Shown here in pieces: positions 1 to 11,818 of a stretch of 64,000 nucleotides of DNA (positions are counted from its first letter, which is position 1; every line of letters begins with the position of its first letter). The translations under genes and the position numbers were made by a program. This DNA comes from Branchiostoma floridae (Eukaryota; Chordata; Leptocardii; Amphioxiformes; Branchiostomatidae), in contig NC_049988.1 in assembly GCF_000003815.2 (NCBI RefSeq), positions 23,179,488 to 23,243,487 on the forward strand, read 5' to 3'. The notes beneath the pieces were generated by a model, which was not told the DNA's origin, did not search any database, and worked only from the letters and a program-made list of their open reading frames with translations.

Positions 1-108
1 GATCTACGGCGTCTTTGTGGTGTACTCTCACTACCAGAACCTACGTGATGGCGTCGTGGATGATGGCCCGCCCGGTATTGCAGTCGGAACCGCTTCCAGC
101 AATGAGGT
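1..108 (+). CDS. Possible 3' end of an internal coding exon
   Basis: The first 108 bases read without a stop in one frame (36 codons; it begins IYGVFVVYSHYQN and ends ASSNE). They run into a GTAACC that could be a splice donor at 109. The stretch mixes hydrophobic and polar residues and I do not recognise it. If real, it is an internal exon of a gene lying mainly to the left of the window. An open stretch this short could also be chance, so confidence is low. Confidence 0.3.
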
Positions 109-493
109 AACCTCTTCAGCAGCTTTTCTGCTGTAAACACACCGTTATGATCACAGAACACAGTTTTAGTCCGCAACTTTCAACAGTAGTTCGGGAATAG
201 AGCAGAACATTACAGTACTTGGTTCATTCTGCTCCTGGTACGATTACAAGGTTGCAGAAGACAGTATTTATCCGCGACCCCCGCAGACGCATTTCAAAGT
301 GGTCCTGAGAGGTTGGAAAGCTGACAGGAATCTTTAGAAATATTTTGTGGCTTGCACCCTAAACTCAAATATGATTCATTTTTGGTATTAATCAAGTGCA
401 CCTTACTGTAATTTTTTCCGGGCTTAAGCTGGTCACCCTGTGCCCTTTAATTTAGAAATCCCCATAGGCCGAGAACTGTGTTCTGCTTCCTTC

Positions 494-695
494 GCGTCAA
501 GCTTGCGTCACTGCGGGGTTCGTTTACTGCGTCATTGTTTTGTTATTTTATCAGATTTTTATAATTTAGATATTGCGTTATACGTACAAGTATGACTTAG
601 AGGACAACAAAATACACAAAAGTAAGAAAATCCATTCTTTATCTCTGACATTCGTTAAGTAGCTTTCGAACCCCGCAGTGACGCAAGCTTGACGC
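494..695. mobile_element. MITE, about 0.2 kb, with 29-bp inverted ends
   Basis: The left end GCGTCAAGCTTGCGTCACTG recurs inverted at about 667-695 after an AT-rich centre. Arms of about 29 bp match almost perfectly. There is no coding capacity, and no clear target duplication was seen. Confidence 0.7.
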
Positions 696-1526
696 AAGTG
701 CACCTTTACAACCTAGCTTCTACTGTGTGTCAGATGCAGTTCATATGAACTCCGCCGAGCGTGATATATTTTGAAAATGAGCGTGTTTTTGGAAGGCACC
801 AAACGTTCCATTTTACTTATTTTGGGCCTGTCGACAATGACAAATTCTCTGTGTGTTGTCACTTATATTATGAACGGTGTAACGTCTGAAACTTGGGAGA
901 ATCCTCAGATACTCTTCAAAAATGTTTCAATTGTAGGATATGAAGTGTTGGTCTTACATCGAGCATGTTTAAGTTCCCACCTCACATATCGCAAGTTGAT
1001 CAAATCTCGACTTGCAGCTCTTCAAACCACGAGGTAGTTTACCCGATATACAAAACAAACAAAAACGACCGACGTTCCAACGAGACGCTGGGGGAGGACA
1101 TTTTTTTGACGACCATCCACTAGCCTACATCCATGTTGATGACGTAGCTGTACCACGTAGTAACGTTTTGTTTTCACTGTCCTCTATAGATGCAGAACAC
1201 AGTGACTGATGATGATGATGACGAGGACAAGAAGAAGCGGGGGAATCCACAGAAAGGATTTTTTTCTTTCCTTTCTCCGAATATGACAGGAGTTACATCC
1301 CATCAGTAATTTTCTTCCTGGAAGATACATTTTCTGTGAGGAAGCAAATGAAGATAAACAAGAAAAAGCATTTTTGACAGTGTAAGGAAACGAATCTGAA
1401 ATCGTCTCAAAAACTTAACAAGCAAAAACATCCATTGGACAAGCACATTTTTCTAAGATTTCTTGGGGACAGAGTAATTTTCTTCTTGGAAGATAAATTT
1501 TCTGTCAGGAAGCAAAACAAGATAAA

Positions 1527-2380
1527 CTAGAGTTCCACGACCCCATACCTTCGCCAAATAATCCTACCCTTAACAACTGCTGTATTAATTGTGTTTGTCA
1601 TTAATAATGCAAATAAGGTCCTCATTTGCATCAATTGTATTACTTGATCATCTCTTTCACCAAACAACAGACGTCCACGATCTATATTAAGAAAGAAGGC
1701 TTGTATCGCATTTTCTGATAATTTATGCAAATGAGGACATCATTTGCATAATTAATGTTCAACGATGTTCACCTGTACATAACTTCCAAATGCAACAAGT
1801 ATGAAGTTCCCATCATTTACCAGAAGGATATTATGTTTATAACATTTCCTCATTAATTATGCAAATTAGGTATTTATTTGGCATAATATATATCTGCCAA
1901 TATTCTTTTCTCTCAATTACAAATGTCACATGTTGGAATGGTCCTCTACTGGAACCGAGCGTGTTTAGACAATTTGCTCATTAACTATGCAAATTAGATA
2001 CTAATTTGCATAGATGATATGTAATTATATGAAGCATTACTCCAGCTATCTACATACCAAAAATCATGACAATCCGCCGACCCCTTCCTGAGTTATTCGC
2101 TTTCAAAATCTGGCACTAAACCTGCCCTGCAGTTCCAAAACAAGCCGCTAGGGGCCCCAAACCAATACCACTCACTCTTGGCATCAAGAGCTGTCTACCA
2201 CTAAAAAATCATAGCCTAAGCATTTCCAGAACTCGAGATATCAAACCAGGAAGTTCCGCTGCAATACCATAACAGGCCGCTAGGGGGCCCAAAATCTAAT
2301 CGTTTTCAGGTCTCATCAAGACCTACCTACATACCGAATATCAATACTATCCATCCAGGCATTCTTGAGTTATGCTGGTC

Positions 2381-2417
<37 letters not shown>

Positions 2418-2450
2418 CTACCCAAAATATAACCTTCTTGGCGAGGGTAA
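1527..2450. repeat. Dispersed repeat, copy 1 (CA tract near one end)
   Basis: This region is similar in order and content to 2,869-3,840. Both begin with a GAGTTC-cgacc-CATACCT block and carry several ATTAATTATGCAAAT units. Both have repeated CCGCTAGGGG(G)CCC motifs, then a CA run (2,385-2,413), and end with a sequence inverted relative to the start (ACCTTCGCCAA against TTGGCGAGGGTA). This suggests a non-autonomous DNA element family with imperfect inverted ends. Confidence 0.6.
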
Positions 2451-2868
2451 CAAGAAAAAGTATTTTTGGCAGTGTGTATTCATACGTGACTGATGAAGCT
2501 CTTCAACGTTACAGAAGTCTGTTTTGAATGTCATCAAGGCAAGGGTCAGCAGGTTTGTGCTATGGTCATTCGGACACCCAGACTCAAAGTATTTCTCCCA
2601 GGCGTTACTGTGTTACTTGTATAATCTTTTACGATGATTTACATTTATAGCCGGTTTTATCAGCATAGATCTTTCGGTGAACTACTTCAGAGAAGATATT
2701 GTCGTCTAATCTTGGTGAAAGGATAACAGCTTTGCTCAATATTGTATAGTTTTGGCGTTAAGGCAATCGTCTTAGAAGATAAGACTGGCTGTCCTCTTAT
2801 TTCCAAGTTCGTGTTAGAAATTTGCAAGTACATGATAGAAACGTAGGGACATATACATGTATGTAACT

Positions 2869-3840
2869 AGAGTTCGGCGACCTCATACCTCCATGAAATA
2901 TTTAGAGCTTTTGTAAATTTCATGCAATTGACTAACACATTAACATAATTTATGCATATCATTACCGTATTTGGTATCTGCTTATATTCCACCTATTATA
3001 ATTAACAAGTGTTACGCTTATTGAAGTCCAGCTATAGCAAACAATGGAATTATACAATTTCCTCATTAATTATGCAAATTAAGTCCTCATTTGCATAACA
3101 TGCATATCATTATGAACATCTTTGTCCAGGCTACCTGCATGCCTAAAATGCAGGCAATCTGTCATTCCTTTCTGCAGTTATCCTCTTTAGAGTGTCTTGA
3201 CAAAAACGCCCCTGGAGTTCCGAAATTAAATGTTAGGGGGCTGAAACCTACCCCACTTTGTCATGGCACTAAAAGCTATCTACCATCTAAATGTCAAGAC
3301 CATATCATGTCTGGAACAAGAGATACATTGAAAAAAACTGCTATGATAGAATATTCTCATTAATTTTGCAAAGGTAATCCTATTTTGCATAATAAGTATC
3401 TTATCTTGTACAACATTGTCTAAGGTACCTACATATCAAAAATCATGAATATCCGTTGTTCCCTTCTTGAGTTATCCTCTTCAGACGTTTTTGACAAAAA
3501 TGCCCCTGCTATCCCAAAACTAGACGCTAGGGGGCCCAAACTTATGCCATTTCTTCCTGAGCACAAGAGCTAACTAATACTAAAAAAGCGTGACCATAGC
3601 ATGTTCAGAACACCGACATAGCAAAACCGGAAGTTGCACTGCAGCACCAAGGGAAGCCGCTAGGGGGCCCAAATCTAATCATTTCCAGCTTTCATCACAC
3701 ACTACCAACACACCAAGTATGAAACCAATCCTCCGAGCAATTCTTGAGTTATTTTGTTTGCACACACACACACACACAGACACACACACAGACAAACGCA
3801 GGGTAAAACATAACCTCCATGACATTTCATGGAGGTAACA
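2869..3840. repeat. Dispersed repeat, copy 2 (CA tract near one end)
   Basis: Second copy of the family at 1,527-2,450. The ends CCTCCATGAAAT and ATTTCATGGAGG are inverted. CCGCTAGGGGGCCC motifs and the CA run at 3,761-3,792 sit in the same relative places as in copy 1. The open frames inside are not conserved between the copies. Confidence 0.6.
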
Positions 3841-3855
3841 ATGCAGTGCAGTGAT

Positions 3856-4737
3856 TAAACCTATCCAGACTGGGCTTTTTGGGCCTTCCCTGGACGGGGG
3901 TGGGGGTGGGGGGTTGGCACCTCGTAATTTCAAAACGACTTACTGTACGATCACCAAATTTGCAGGGAATGATATGCTCGTTACGTTTTATAATTCCTGA
4001 ACTTTTTATATCATTATGACGTAATATGACGTAATTATGACGTCCTTAATTGACTTTTTTGGCTAAAACGGGGAATTCCCATAATACCTGAATATTTCAC
4101 ACAAAAAGTTACCAATAAGTTTTCTTATCAATATCTAAGTGTTATAAGACTTCTGCTGCCAAAAGCCGACGAAACGACGTCAGAAATCTGCCAACTTGGA
4201 TTAGCAACTTTAAATGTCTTAAGGTACATATTTTTTGTAACATATAACGCTAAAATCCCATGAAAATGGATTGAAAACGTTCACATGAATGTTTTCTGTA
4301 AGAAAATACCAAGTAGTAATGAAATCCGAGTGAAAATAAGCTGGTTATACTTTTCATTATGATATTGTCGGCCATCTTGGATTTTGACCAATTACGTCAT
4401 CTCATTAGCATAATTTATGAATATTTAATTACAAATGTCCAACTAAGATATTTCAGATATTAAAGATATATGAAAAGAAGTTCAGTTTAACAAGAAAATC
4501 TTAAAATGCCATTGATTAAACCAAAATGAGAGATTTTTATAAAATTTGCCTTTCAGAAACCTGTTGCCACTGCAACACAAAAACGTATTAACTTACTCTA
4601 TTTTTTGTTAATTGTTGCCACTAATATTCTAGGAAAAGTCACTAAGTTCGGTTGTTGTAGCACAAGCCGTTTTGGAGATATACGACGTCGAAGTTGGCGC
4701 GGGCACTTTTAGCTCCCCCCCAGTCTGGATAGGGTTA
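3856..4737. mobile_element. MITE-like element, 0.88 kb
   Basis: The left end TAAACCTATCCAGACTGGG matches the inverted right end with one mismatch. The interior is AT-rich with repeated TGACGTAAT motifs (3,998-4,045). It has no coding capacity. A TTA/TAA target is possible but not certain. Confidence 0.65.
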
Positions 4738-5179
4738 GCATATCAAATTCTAACATATATTCTAAGAAGTTATTGTTTTTTTCCTCATTGACATCGATTG
4801 CCACAGTTTATCTATACTATTGTATATTGCTCCTTCCGACTTCATATGTAAGCCCGGAAAGCTCTGTGTGTGCGCGTTTGTTAACTATACTGTGTGGTCT
4901 CGTTGTATCTGCCAATAACATATGCGCTCTTTGAAACCTTGCCTATTCTCTATCTTAACTTCATGAGAGAAATCAAGACTCCCGCTATTGTTAACGTTCA
5001 CAGAGTGACCATTTGTTAGATTCAGTAGATGTGTATGTAAAGTAAAGTTGGAGTTTGTGTGGTGCACGTCGGTCTCGTCTACTATCTGTTGTAAATTGAA
5101 GATGTAGCGTTCAAGCATAGAACATGGATCTACTCTTACTGTAATACTCCACATGAATAGTATATATTATGTATATAAG

Positions 5180-5688
5180 GCTACAGCAAATAAATTTTAT
5201 GGATGACATCGTCTGCAGACTGGAGAAAATAATGAGATAGGGCGAAAAAAAAAGTTGAAACAAAAACAAAGATGGCAAAATTTCCAAAATGGACACCAGA
5301 AACAAGAATTGAAGTGACAAAGTATGGTATCACAGCCAACAAGGCATTCATTCCAGTATTCAAGAAGTGCACTGGTGTAGTAATAGTGACACTAGTGACG
5401 TAGTGTGGTAGACTGGTATCACAAACCATGTTGGCAACTGCTCTCATGGCCTCCACATTGGTGCCACTCTTATAAATATCTAGCAAGTCTCACTTCTGCA
5501 ACTACAGTCAATTCTACATTGTATATATTACAAAAATATATATAAGATGACCTTTTTACCCATTTTGGTGTTCCTGGCCATCCCTAAAGAAGAAAAAAAT
5601 CTTGTTTTTTTTTCTTTCTGAAATCAGGCGAAAATTAATGAGCGCGTGGATGTCATCCATAAAATTTAAAACTTGCTGTGGCCTAACT
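5180..5688. mobile_element. MITE-like element, 0.5 kb
   Basis: TTTTATGGATGACATC at about 5,196-5,213 is repeated inverted at about 5,650-5,670. Outside it on both sides lies a shared GGC-(C)-ACAGCAA block. The open frames here overlap the arms and look fortuitous. Confidence 0.5.
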
Positions 5689-5746
5689 AAGCCAATGTGT
5701 GTTTCATGCTTTTGTATAAGCATCACTCTGAGATATTCTGTCTCTT

Positions 5747-6056
5747 GGCTGATCCATTCCCCTACGCAGAGACATCCAACGGCACCAGCAAACCGCCTCT
5801 TGTCTGTACTCTGCTATATCAACCGTCACCATCAGTTCCTGACCGCCATAATCATGGATATCAATGAGCTTACCCTTATATATGCGAGATCCCTTTTGAA
5901 AACTGAAAGGTCTATTCTCTGATTTGCTGACTGCTGGTTTGTGGCGACGCCCACAGGAACTGATGGTGACGGTTTAGATAGCAGAGTACAGACAAGAGGT
6001 GGTTCACTGGCGCCGTTGGATGTCTCTGGCTCTGCGCAAGAGAATGGGCTGATCAC
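5747..6056. mobile_element. Long palindromic element (inverted arms of about 95 bp)
   Basis: An arm at about 5,750-5,840 (it contains GACATCCAACGGCACCAG and CCGTCACCATCAGTTCCTG) is present inverted at about 5,955-6,053 with few mismatches. The spacer is about 110 bp. The two arms could form a long hairpin, as in a foldback or MITE element. Confidence 0.7.
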
Positions 6057-7224
6057 TCCGATGTAACTCACTCATTACCAGGATCATTGCTTTCCAAGAC
6101 TATTCTTGCAATATTTAACCTTGATAATGATGATAAGCTTGCTGTGTTTTACTGTGACTTGAGGCGTTAGTTGCAAGTACGGATGCATTAGACAACCGCT
6201 GGATAGAGCTTCGGTTTAACCGACCACCTAGATTTGGCTAACGTTAACTATTGGCGACCAGGGTAAAACAGATCACTAGCTCGCAGCACGACTTTCATTG
6301 TGAATGTTAGCATGACGTGTGTATTTATGTGTATAAACAGTGTGTAAAACAGACGTTGTCCTGCTGTTGGGATTGATGAGCGAATAAATACCCAACCGTA
6401 CCAGTGACGGTGAGCTCACTACCCTAACGGCGTGTGTACTTGTTTGTGAAATAGACGGAGCTTGCATGCGAAGAAGAGAATTGTGATGATAATGATGATA
6501 ATTTTATTATAGAAGGCTCATTATGAGAACATGCACATATACGATAACGTATAGTCTTATGTTCTATATGATTTATTGAATCTGATGTCTCTGATTTTGA
6601 CAAGGTGTGCCCACATATGGGGCCATTTTGATTGCTGATATCCACTTGTATACAAATAGTTACCTATTCTTCCTACGCAGCGATTGGCTCATTCATATGA
6701 AGCTATGGGGTAGTGCCTGGAGTTGCGTGACGATATTGTTAGAATACATTTTCCTCTATTAAGGTCTCATAAAACAGTTTTTCGCCTGTGACAATTAACA
6801 TGGTTAAGGACCCCAAAATGAAGTGGTTTGACGACTCAAAACCCATAGTAATTTTTTGAGTTGGGGTATTTTCAGGCCACAAATATCAATTATGGCTCCT
6901 ATGTTACTGTCAAATGACCTTAAATTTGGTATGAGAGTACCTATGACATATGACCACCACACTTATGGTATTTATTCGTGTTATTTTGAGGCCAAACATT
7001 ATATCTTTGGCATGTATTGTCACTGTATGACAGTGAAATGGCCTGAAATTTGGTGTGGGGTTGCCTTGAAAAAATGCCCACATGACGTCATCCAGATTGG
7101 TGACATCCATCCCTTCAAAGCTGTTCCTTTGGGGATTTAAGGCTATTTTTAGACCATAAATATAGGCTTTGGTCTCCCATCATATCGTAATGTATCTCTC
7201 TCTCTCTTTCTCTCTCATGTGGAT

Positions 7225-7474
7225 CGTTGGGCTAAACCGCCAACGCGCCCGGGTACGGTGAATCGAGCCGAGATCCAACTTCTTTTCCCAGAAAATTAGT
7301 CTGCCTCTTGCAGAAAAACAAAATGTCATCTTCAGCACGTCATAACGCGCCATCCCTCCAAATATGGGCAAAGACATCCTCACATCTCCAGACTTATCAC
7401 GGCATTATTGTCAATATTCATGCACATTGACGTTGGCTGCTGTACAGTTCCCTTGTTGTCTGTACAGTACGGTC
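7225..7474 (+). promoter_or_regulatory. 5' flank and leader of lectin gene A, shared with gene B
   Basis: This stretch resembles 31,240-31,521, which precedes lectin gene B. Shared blocks include the GGGCTAAACC start, a GAGATC-aACTTCTTTT block, TTAGTCTGCCTCTTG followed by AGAAAAACAAAATG, and a shared CTTGACGTTGGCTGCTG-type block just before the start codon. The homology outside the coding exons shows that the genes are tandem duplicates that kept their promoter and leader. No TATA box was identified. Confidence 0.5.
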
Positions 7475-8689
7475 ATGTACGAGCAAGCAGAGCCGGTCCG
7501 GTCCCCTTTCTCTCGCCCTGACAGCGGTCAAACCGACGGGCCGCCGTCCCAACCCCTTGGGCCTCCTGTCCATCAAGGTGGTTCGAATTCCCGCGGGCGT
7601 GTCCGCCATGGCAACGGCCCTTCTGACAAATTGCAAGAAGACAAAGAAGCGTCTTCACACACGTACGAAGAAGCCGAGGTGGTGAAAGGTTACGCAACGT
7701 GCACGTCAGCAGGTAGCCGATGATTTTGTAGCCTGCAATATTAGGTGCAAATTTGCACCATCAAGAAACTACTTTCTGTGCGAGATGATCCATTGATATT
7801 GATGACCTTGAATTTAGATTTTTATCTAAAATTTTCTATCTTGGATATACGTGTAGAGTGATGATTAGATACCGATAACGAGGAAAGAGTAATCACATTG
7901 ATATGCTATCATTCTCTTAGTGATTTGCATGTCTGAATGACATTTACAATATGCAGTCTAAAATACACTGTTCCCGCAATGAAAACCTTAAATCTTGTCA
8001 TTGTCTTATGTTCTTCCTGTGTCATTCCTTTTGTTGATTTTTGCATTGACTTATAGAGTTGATCTTGAGCTCAATATTTTTATTTTCTCGCAGACCGCAC
8101 GTATCCGGGTGGAGCAAGGTGCCGTACTCTCTGTAGCTTCATCCGCTCCCACCGCAGCTGCATCGCAGCCGGCATTGCCGTACTGATCGCTGTTGGACTT
8201 GCCCCTCTGACTTTCATCAATAAAGAGGTAAACACTCTAGTGCAGGTTTTAACACTGTTTGTCTTGTTAATTTACCCGCGAGGCTAACCAAAGAGAACGT
8301 GTCTTTGTGTTCCCACAAGCTATTCTAAGGTTTAGTATTCTGACCTATGTTTTAGGAAATATCACAACTGTCAACAGCCTTGAAGCGCGACCGAGACGAC
8401 ATGCGCCAACTGTCCACCACTGTTGACGCCTTGAAGCGAGACCAAGACGACATGCGCCAACTGTCCGCCACTGTTGACGCTTTAAAGCGCGACCGAGACG
8501 ACATGCGCCAACTGTCCGCCACTGTTGACGCCTTAAAGCGCGACCGAGACGACATGCGCCAACTGTCCACCACCGTTGACGCCTTGAAGCGCGACCAAGA
8601 CGACATGCGCCAACTGTCCTCCACTGTTGACGCCTTGAAGCGAGAGCTAGACGACATGCGCCAACTGTCCACCACTGTTGACGCCTTAA
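7475..8689 (+). pseudogene. C-type lectin gene A, 5' part (tail, membrane anchor, coiled coil), cut by a TTAA insertion
   Basis: Three exons are visible: 7,475-7,712 (start MYEQAEPVRSP; a hydrophilic cytoplasmic tail of about 79 residues), 8,094-8,227 (CSFIRSHRS, then the hydrophobic stretch IAAGIAVLIAVGLAPL, a type II signal-anchor) and 8,356-8,689 (coiled coil). The coil exon has six tandem 51-bp units, each encoding 17 residues of the LKRDxDDMRQLS type. Phases agree at every join. The exon stops at TTAA (8,686-8,689). Its continuation, the same LKRD unit, begins at 27,418-27,421 with the same TTAA, and the two halves joined at one TTAA (334 + 54 nt) give the phase needed by the lectin exon. 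Gene B (31,522-33,442) has the same tail, membrane and coil order with a shorter stalk. Gene A was therefore a type II membrane lectin of about 390 residues and is now interrupted. Confidence 0.85.
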
Positions 8690-8692
8690 GGT
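8381..8692 (+). repeat. Coding minisatellite, six 51-bp units, in the lectin A stalk
   Basis: Six near-identical 51-bp units each encode 17 residues (LKRD-x-DDMRQLS-x-TVDA). The unit length keeps the reading frame, so copy number can change stalk length without a frameshift. Gene B has only one related unit (ISQLTSTVDALEHRL). Confidence 0.9.
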
Positions 8693-8900
8693 GTTCCGGA
8701 GGTATGAATGCGACATATCTGGAAGTAAAATTCAACCAAAAGAAATGGCAGCCATAAACATCTATTTTTAAAATTCAAGACCGTTTTGCCGTCAATGCCA
8801 CCGCCCCAATTCTACGTTTGTAGCAAACTCGACGTTTCTAGCGCATTAAATGGGTGTCGACAGTTTCGGAACAGCCGCACGTGACCCACGCGCCGGGCCC

Positions 8901-9030
8901 TGACCAATGGCAACGAAGGTCCGGTGGCGCCAAAGTTTCCGCGACCCAGCCAATCAGATTGCGCTGCTGAGTGACATCATGCATATATTACTAGGCCGTG
9001 AGGAGCGCGATCATCTTCTGTCATAATTTC
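8901..9030 (+). promoter_or_regulatory. CCAAT/E2F/TATA-type promoter of the 132-codon gene
   Basis: Two CCAAT boxes (GACCAATGG at 8,902 and AGCCAATCAG at 8,949) flank an E2F-like pair (GGCGCCAAA and TTTCCGCG, 8,926-8,943). A TATA-like CATATATTA follows at 8,982-8,990, about 100 bp before the start codon. An E-box-like CACGTG lies just upstream (8,879). This arrangement is typical of S-phase-regulated animal promoters; the regulation itself is inferred. Confidence 0.55.
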
Positions 9031-9091
9031 ATCAACAGCAACAGTTTCGACTTCTCTCACACGCTCTACTCGATTTTTCTTCTCCATCTAG

Positions 9092-10561
9092 ATGCCAAAG
9101 AAGAAAGGTAAGATTTGTTTTTACTTGTCTACATTTCTGAACCGATAATCCGCGACAGTGCCAAAGTTTGAGGTCTGTTTTTAAATTCTTTTTGTGTGTT
9201 TTTCTTCCCTTCCCACATGGTAACAATTTTGATCATATCAATTCGCCACGTTGCGACCAAGAAACTTTTCTGTTTGCCGCGGAGAAAGTTGTATATAATC
9301 GTTGTATATACTGTTTGCAAATAAAAAATTGTTGCAAGAGTACTTCCCGAAATTTTTACCGTGTTTAGTTTCGAACGTTTCGAGGTATAATTTGAATATG
9401 TGCTACAACTATTGATGTCACGTGCTCGACAAAGTTTGTTTCTCGATCTTCATAAATGACGATAATGTTAAAAAAAACTCACCGGTACAAGTTTTCAAAT
9501 AATGATTTTTGATTTTCTTCCCAAAGCCATGCCGGCGCCCGCGTCCAGGACCCCGACTGCACAAGAGACCGCCCTGGAGACGCAGGCGATCCTCCAGCTT
9601 CGCAGTATCGGGAACGGCTTGGGGTACGTTTGCTGTAGTCGTTGACTTTGAAAAAGTTGAATAGAAATGTGGACGATCGGGCTTAAGATTTGTTTTCTCA
9701 ATTTTTCTATGAGTGATATACCTTCAAGTTTAAAACAACAGCATCACAAGCAGTCATGAGGGCTCATTGTGGGAAGATTTGCCGAAAAGATAAGCGGTAC
9801 TCTTCAAAGGGGCCGCTGTTGTTTTATCCCATTCTTATGCATGTCGTAGTGGTGTACAGATCTTGACACGTAAGTTCTAAGTTGTTGGTCTGGAATTTAT
9901 TGTCTTGTTTTTCTCATCACAGCTATCAGCGGCTCAGCGCCAGGGTCGTGACGGCGTTCAGACAATACCGCTACGTAGTCACAAACATGCAGAGGCGCAA
10001 CCGGGTGTACCGTGCCCTCAGTGGCCTCTTGACATACGTAGGTAGATTTCTTCAAAGTTTTCCATGGGAATTACCTATATTTTCCAACAAATTTCTAATC
10101 CCATTATATTCTTGGGGGAATTCTGCTTTATTTACAAAAATAGTCCTTGATTTGTTCTAAGGAAAATATTTGGCATCAATGTCCTGTGATAATTGTAGTT
10201 CAAGCGCGAAGTATGAATTACTTGTCCTTAGAGAAGTCTAATTCATTTTCTTTCATTAGTACACATTTACTTCTAATGTCCATGACTTCATGCTGTATTG
10301 TTGTTCTGTACCAATTATCCATTCAGACAATTATTTTGTATTTTCATTAGAAAAAGATATTCATTGTACACACTTCTATGTCACTTGCAGGGCCTTCGAC
10401 GCGCTCCCCCGGGTACGTACTACTTGTACAGTAGCGAGCTGCTCAACATCGTACGTGATTGCTACCCCTCTGGCGAGGACGTTGCTTGGCTCCTGAACAA
10501 CAGCAACAACCAGCCCACCCTGGACGTCGAGGTGTCCGATCTTTTTGACGACAAGCCCTGA
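9092..10561 (+). CDS. Spliced 132-codon transposon protein, copy 1 (unknown function)
   Basis: Four exons: 9,092-9,107, 9,527-9,623, 9,923-10,037 and 10,391-10,561. All have GT/AG borders and agreeing phases, for 399 nt including the stop. The protein starts MPKKKAMPAPAS (basic, then Ala/Pro-rich). It has a predicted helical, Arg-rich middle (RVVTAFRQYRYVVTNMQRR) and a C-terminal part with TYYLYSSELLNIVRDCYPSG, and ends acidic (SDLFDDKP). I recognise no family. A Lys-rich N-terminus with a basic middle would suit a nuclear or nucleic-acid-associated protein, but that is inference. It lies about 400 bp inside the left end of the TTAA element and converges with the transposase-like gene, so an accessory role in transposition is plausible. 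An AATAAA lies at 10,878. The second copy at 18,934-20,403 is identical where compared. Confidence 0.7.
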
Positions 10562-10877
10562 ACAGCAGGCTCTACCACCAGATGCCCATCGTTCTTGGCC
10601 TCTGTTTGTTTAGAAGTATTAGTTTTTCTTAGGTTTTAGACATGTAGTTTTTTCTTAGGTTTTAGACATGTAGTAAACACTTTCCCTGCTTTTTTCATCA
10701 TTTCATACCCCTGCCTATCCTATCCTACTCCACTTTGTACAGTATTCAGCAGATTATTTTTATAAAGGAGAAGTACAATCTTCAACATAGTATTTTTATA
10801 AAGACAACATATTACATGTATATCCATAATATGTACAGTGTTCTAAACAAGATCATGCTAAATAACAGGAAATGGAA

Positions 10878-10883
10878 AATAAA
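10878..10883 (+). terminator. Candidate polyadenylation signal of the 132-codon gene
   Basis: AATAAA lies about 320 bases after the stop codon in AT-rich sequence. The same signal is present in copy 2 at 20,720. Confidence 0.4.
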
Positions 10884-11818
10884 CATGAGCACCATAGGTA
10901 TTTGTTTGTTGTTTCTTTCTGTATGTATCAAACTAAGGAATGAAAGCTATGAATATTTACAAAGTGCTGGACCAGTTATAAAGCTTGCACAGAGAAATAT
11001 GACATTGACAACACCACACTGGTGTAGCAACTTTTGAAGCAATTTTGGTCAAATGTGTAAACAATACATACTTGCCAAGACATTTTTTCAATGTAAGTCT
11101 TATATGATGAATGTACCAAAACAGATCTATTGTATTCCTTGGCTTCCATCATAATCCTTCACGATAATTTCACAGACTTCTTATGGAGGTAGTGCTGGGA
11201 TGGAAACAAAATAGCAAGTAACTTGTCACTGATATTCTACACATCGAAACAAATACGAGCATGAAAAATATGTACATATCTCTCAGCAAGGAAGCATCGT
11301 GTAAACAATACATACTTGCGAAGACATCTTTTCAATGCTTCCATCAAAATCATACACAGTAATTTCACAAACAGTTCAAATTCCATCAATGCTTACGGAG
11401 GTAGTACTGTCATGAACAACTTGCAAGTAACTTATGTCTGATGTCTGATGTTCTGCACAGATAATACTAACTGTATTAGAAGTGTAGTCCACTAGTACTG
11501 GTAGCGCTACTACTATGTTTTTAACGTCCAAACAATTTTAGAGGAGCTTAGTGCTGAATCAGCATGTATCATTTTTAAAGTCAAAATGATTTGGCTGGAA
11601 TTCAAACCTATGATTTACTGTATGCAAAGCCAGGACTTTACCCACTTAGCAGAGGCAGAATATTCAAATTAAGATGTTGCTATAGTATGGACAAAGGGAA
11701 TGAAATGTTACGATAAAAGTCAAAACTAAACTTAAGTGGCTGAGATGTATTTGTTTCACGATAACCAAGAAAAGTAAAATTCAATGCTGCTTGACTCAAC
11801 AGTTTTGTATTTTTCCAG

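Larger units (their letters stand above)
110..7180. other. Gene-free, repeat-rich stretch
   Basis: I find no convincing exon here. The short open frames lack recognisable domains and plausible splice sites. The stretch holds several inverted-repeat elements (listed separately), two related copies of a longer repeat ending in CA runs, and many copies of an AT-rich ATTAATTATGCAAAT motif. From about 6,860 to 7,110 there is an imperfect internal repetition around AAATTTGGT, which looks like a decayed transposon. Confidence 0.5.
8839..11444 (+). repeat. Duplicated 2.6 kb segment, copy 1
   Basis: Matches 18,682-21,285 at an offset of 9,842 bases. Differences are confined to roughly the first 80 bases (beside the N gap in the other copy). 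All stretches compared after that are identical, introns included. The copies part within a tandem repeat near 11,440. Such identity in introns means a very recent duplication or two haplotypes assembled side by side. Confidence 0.9.
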
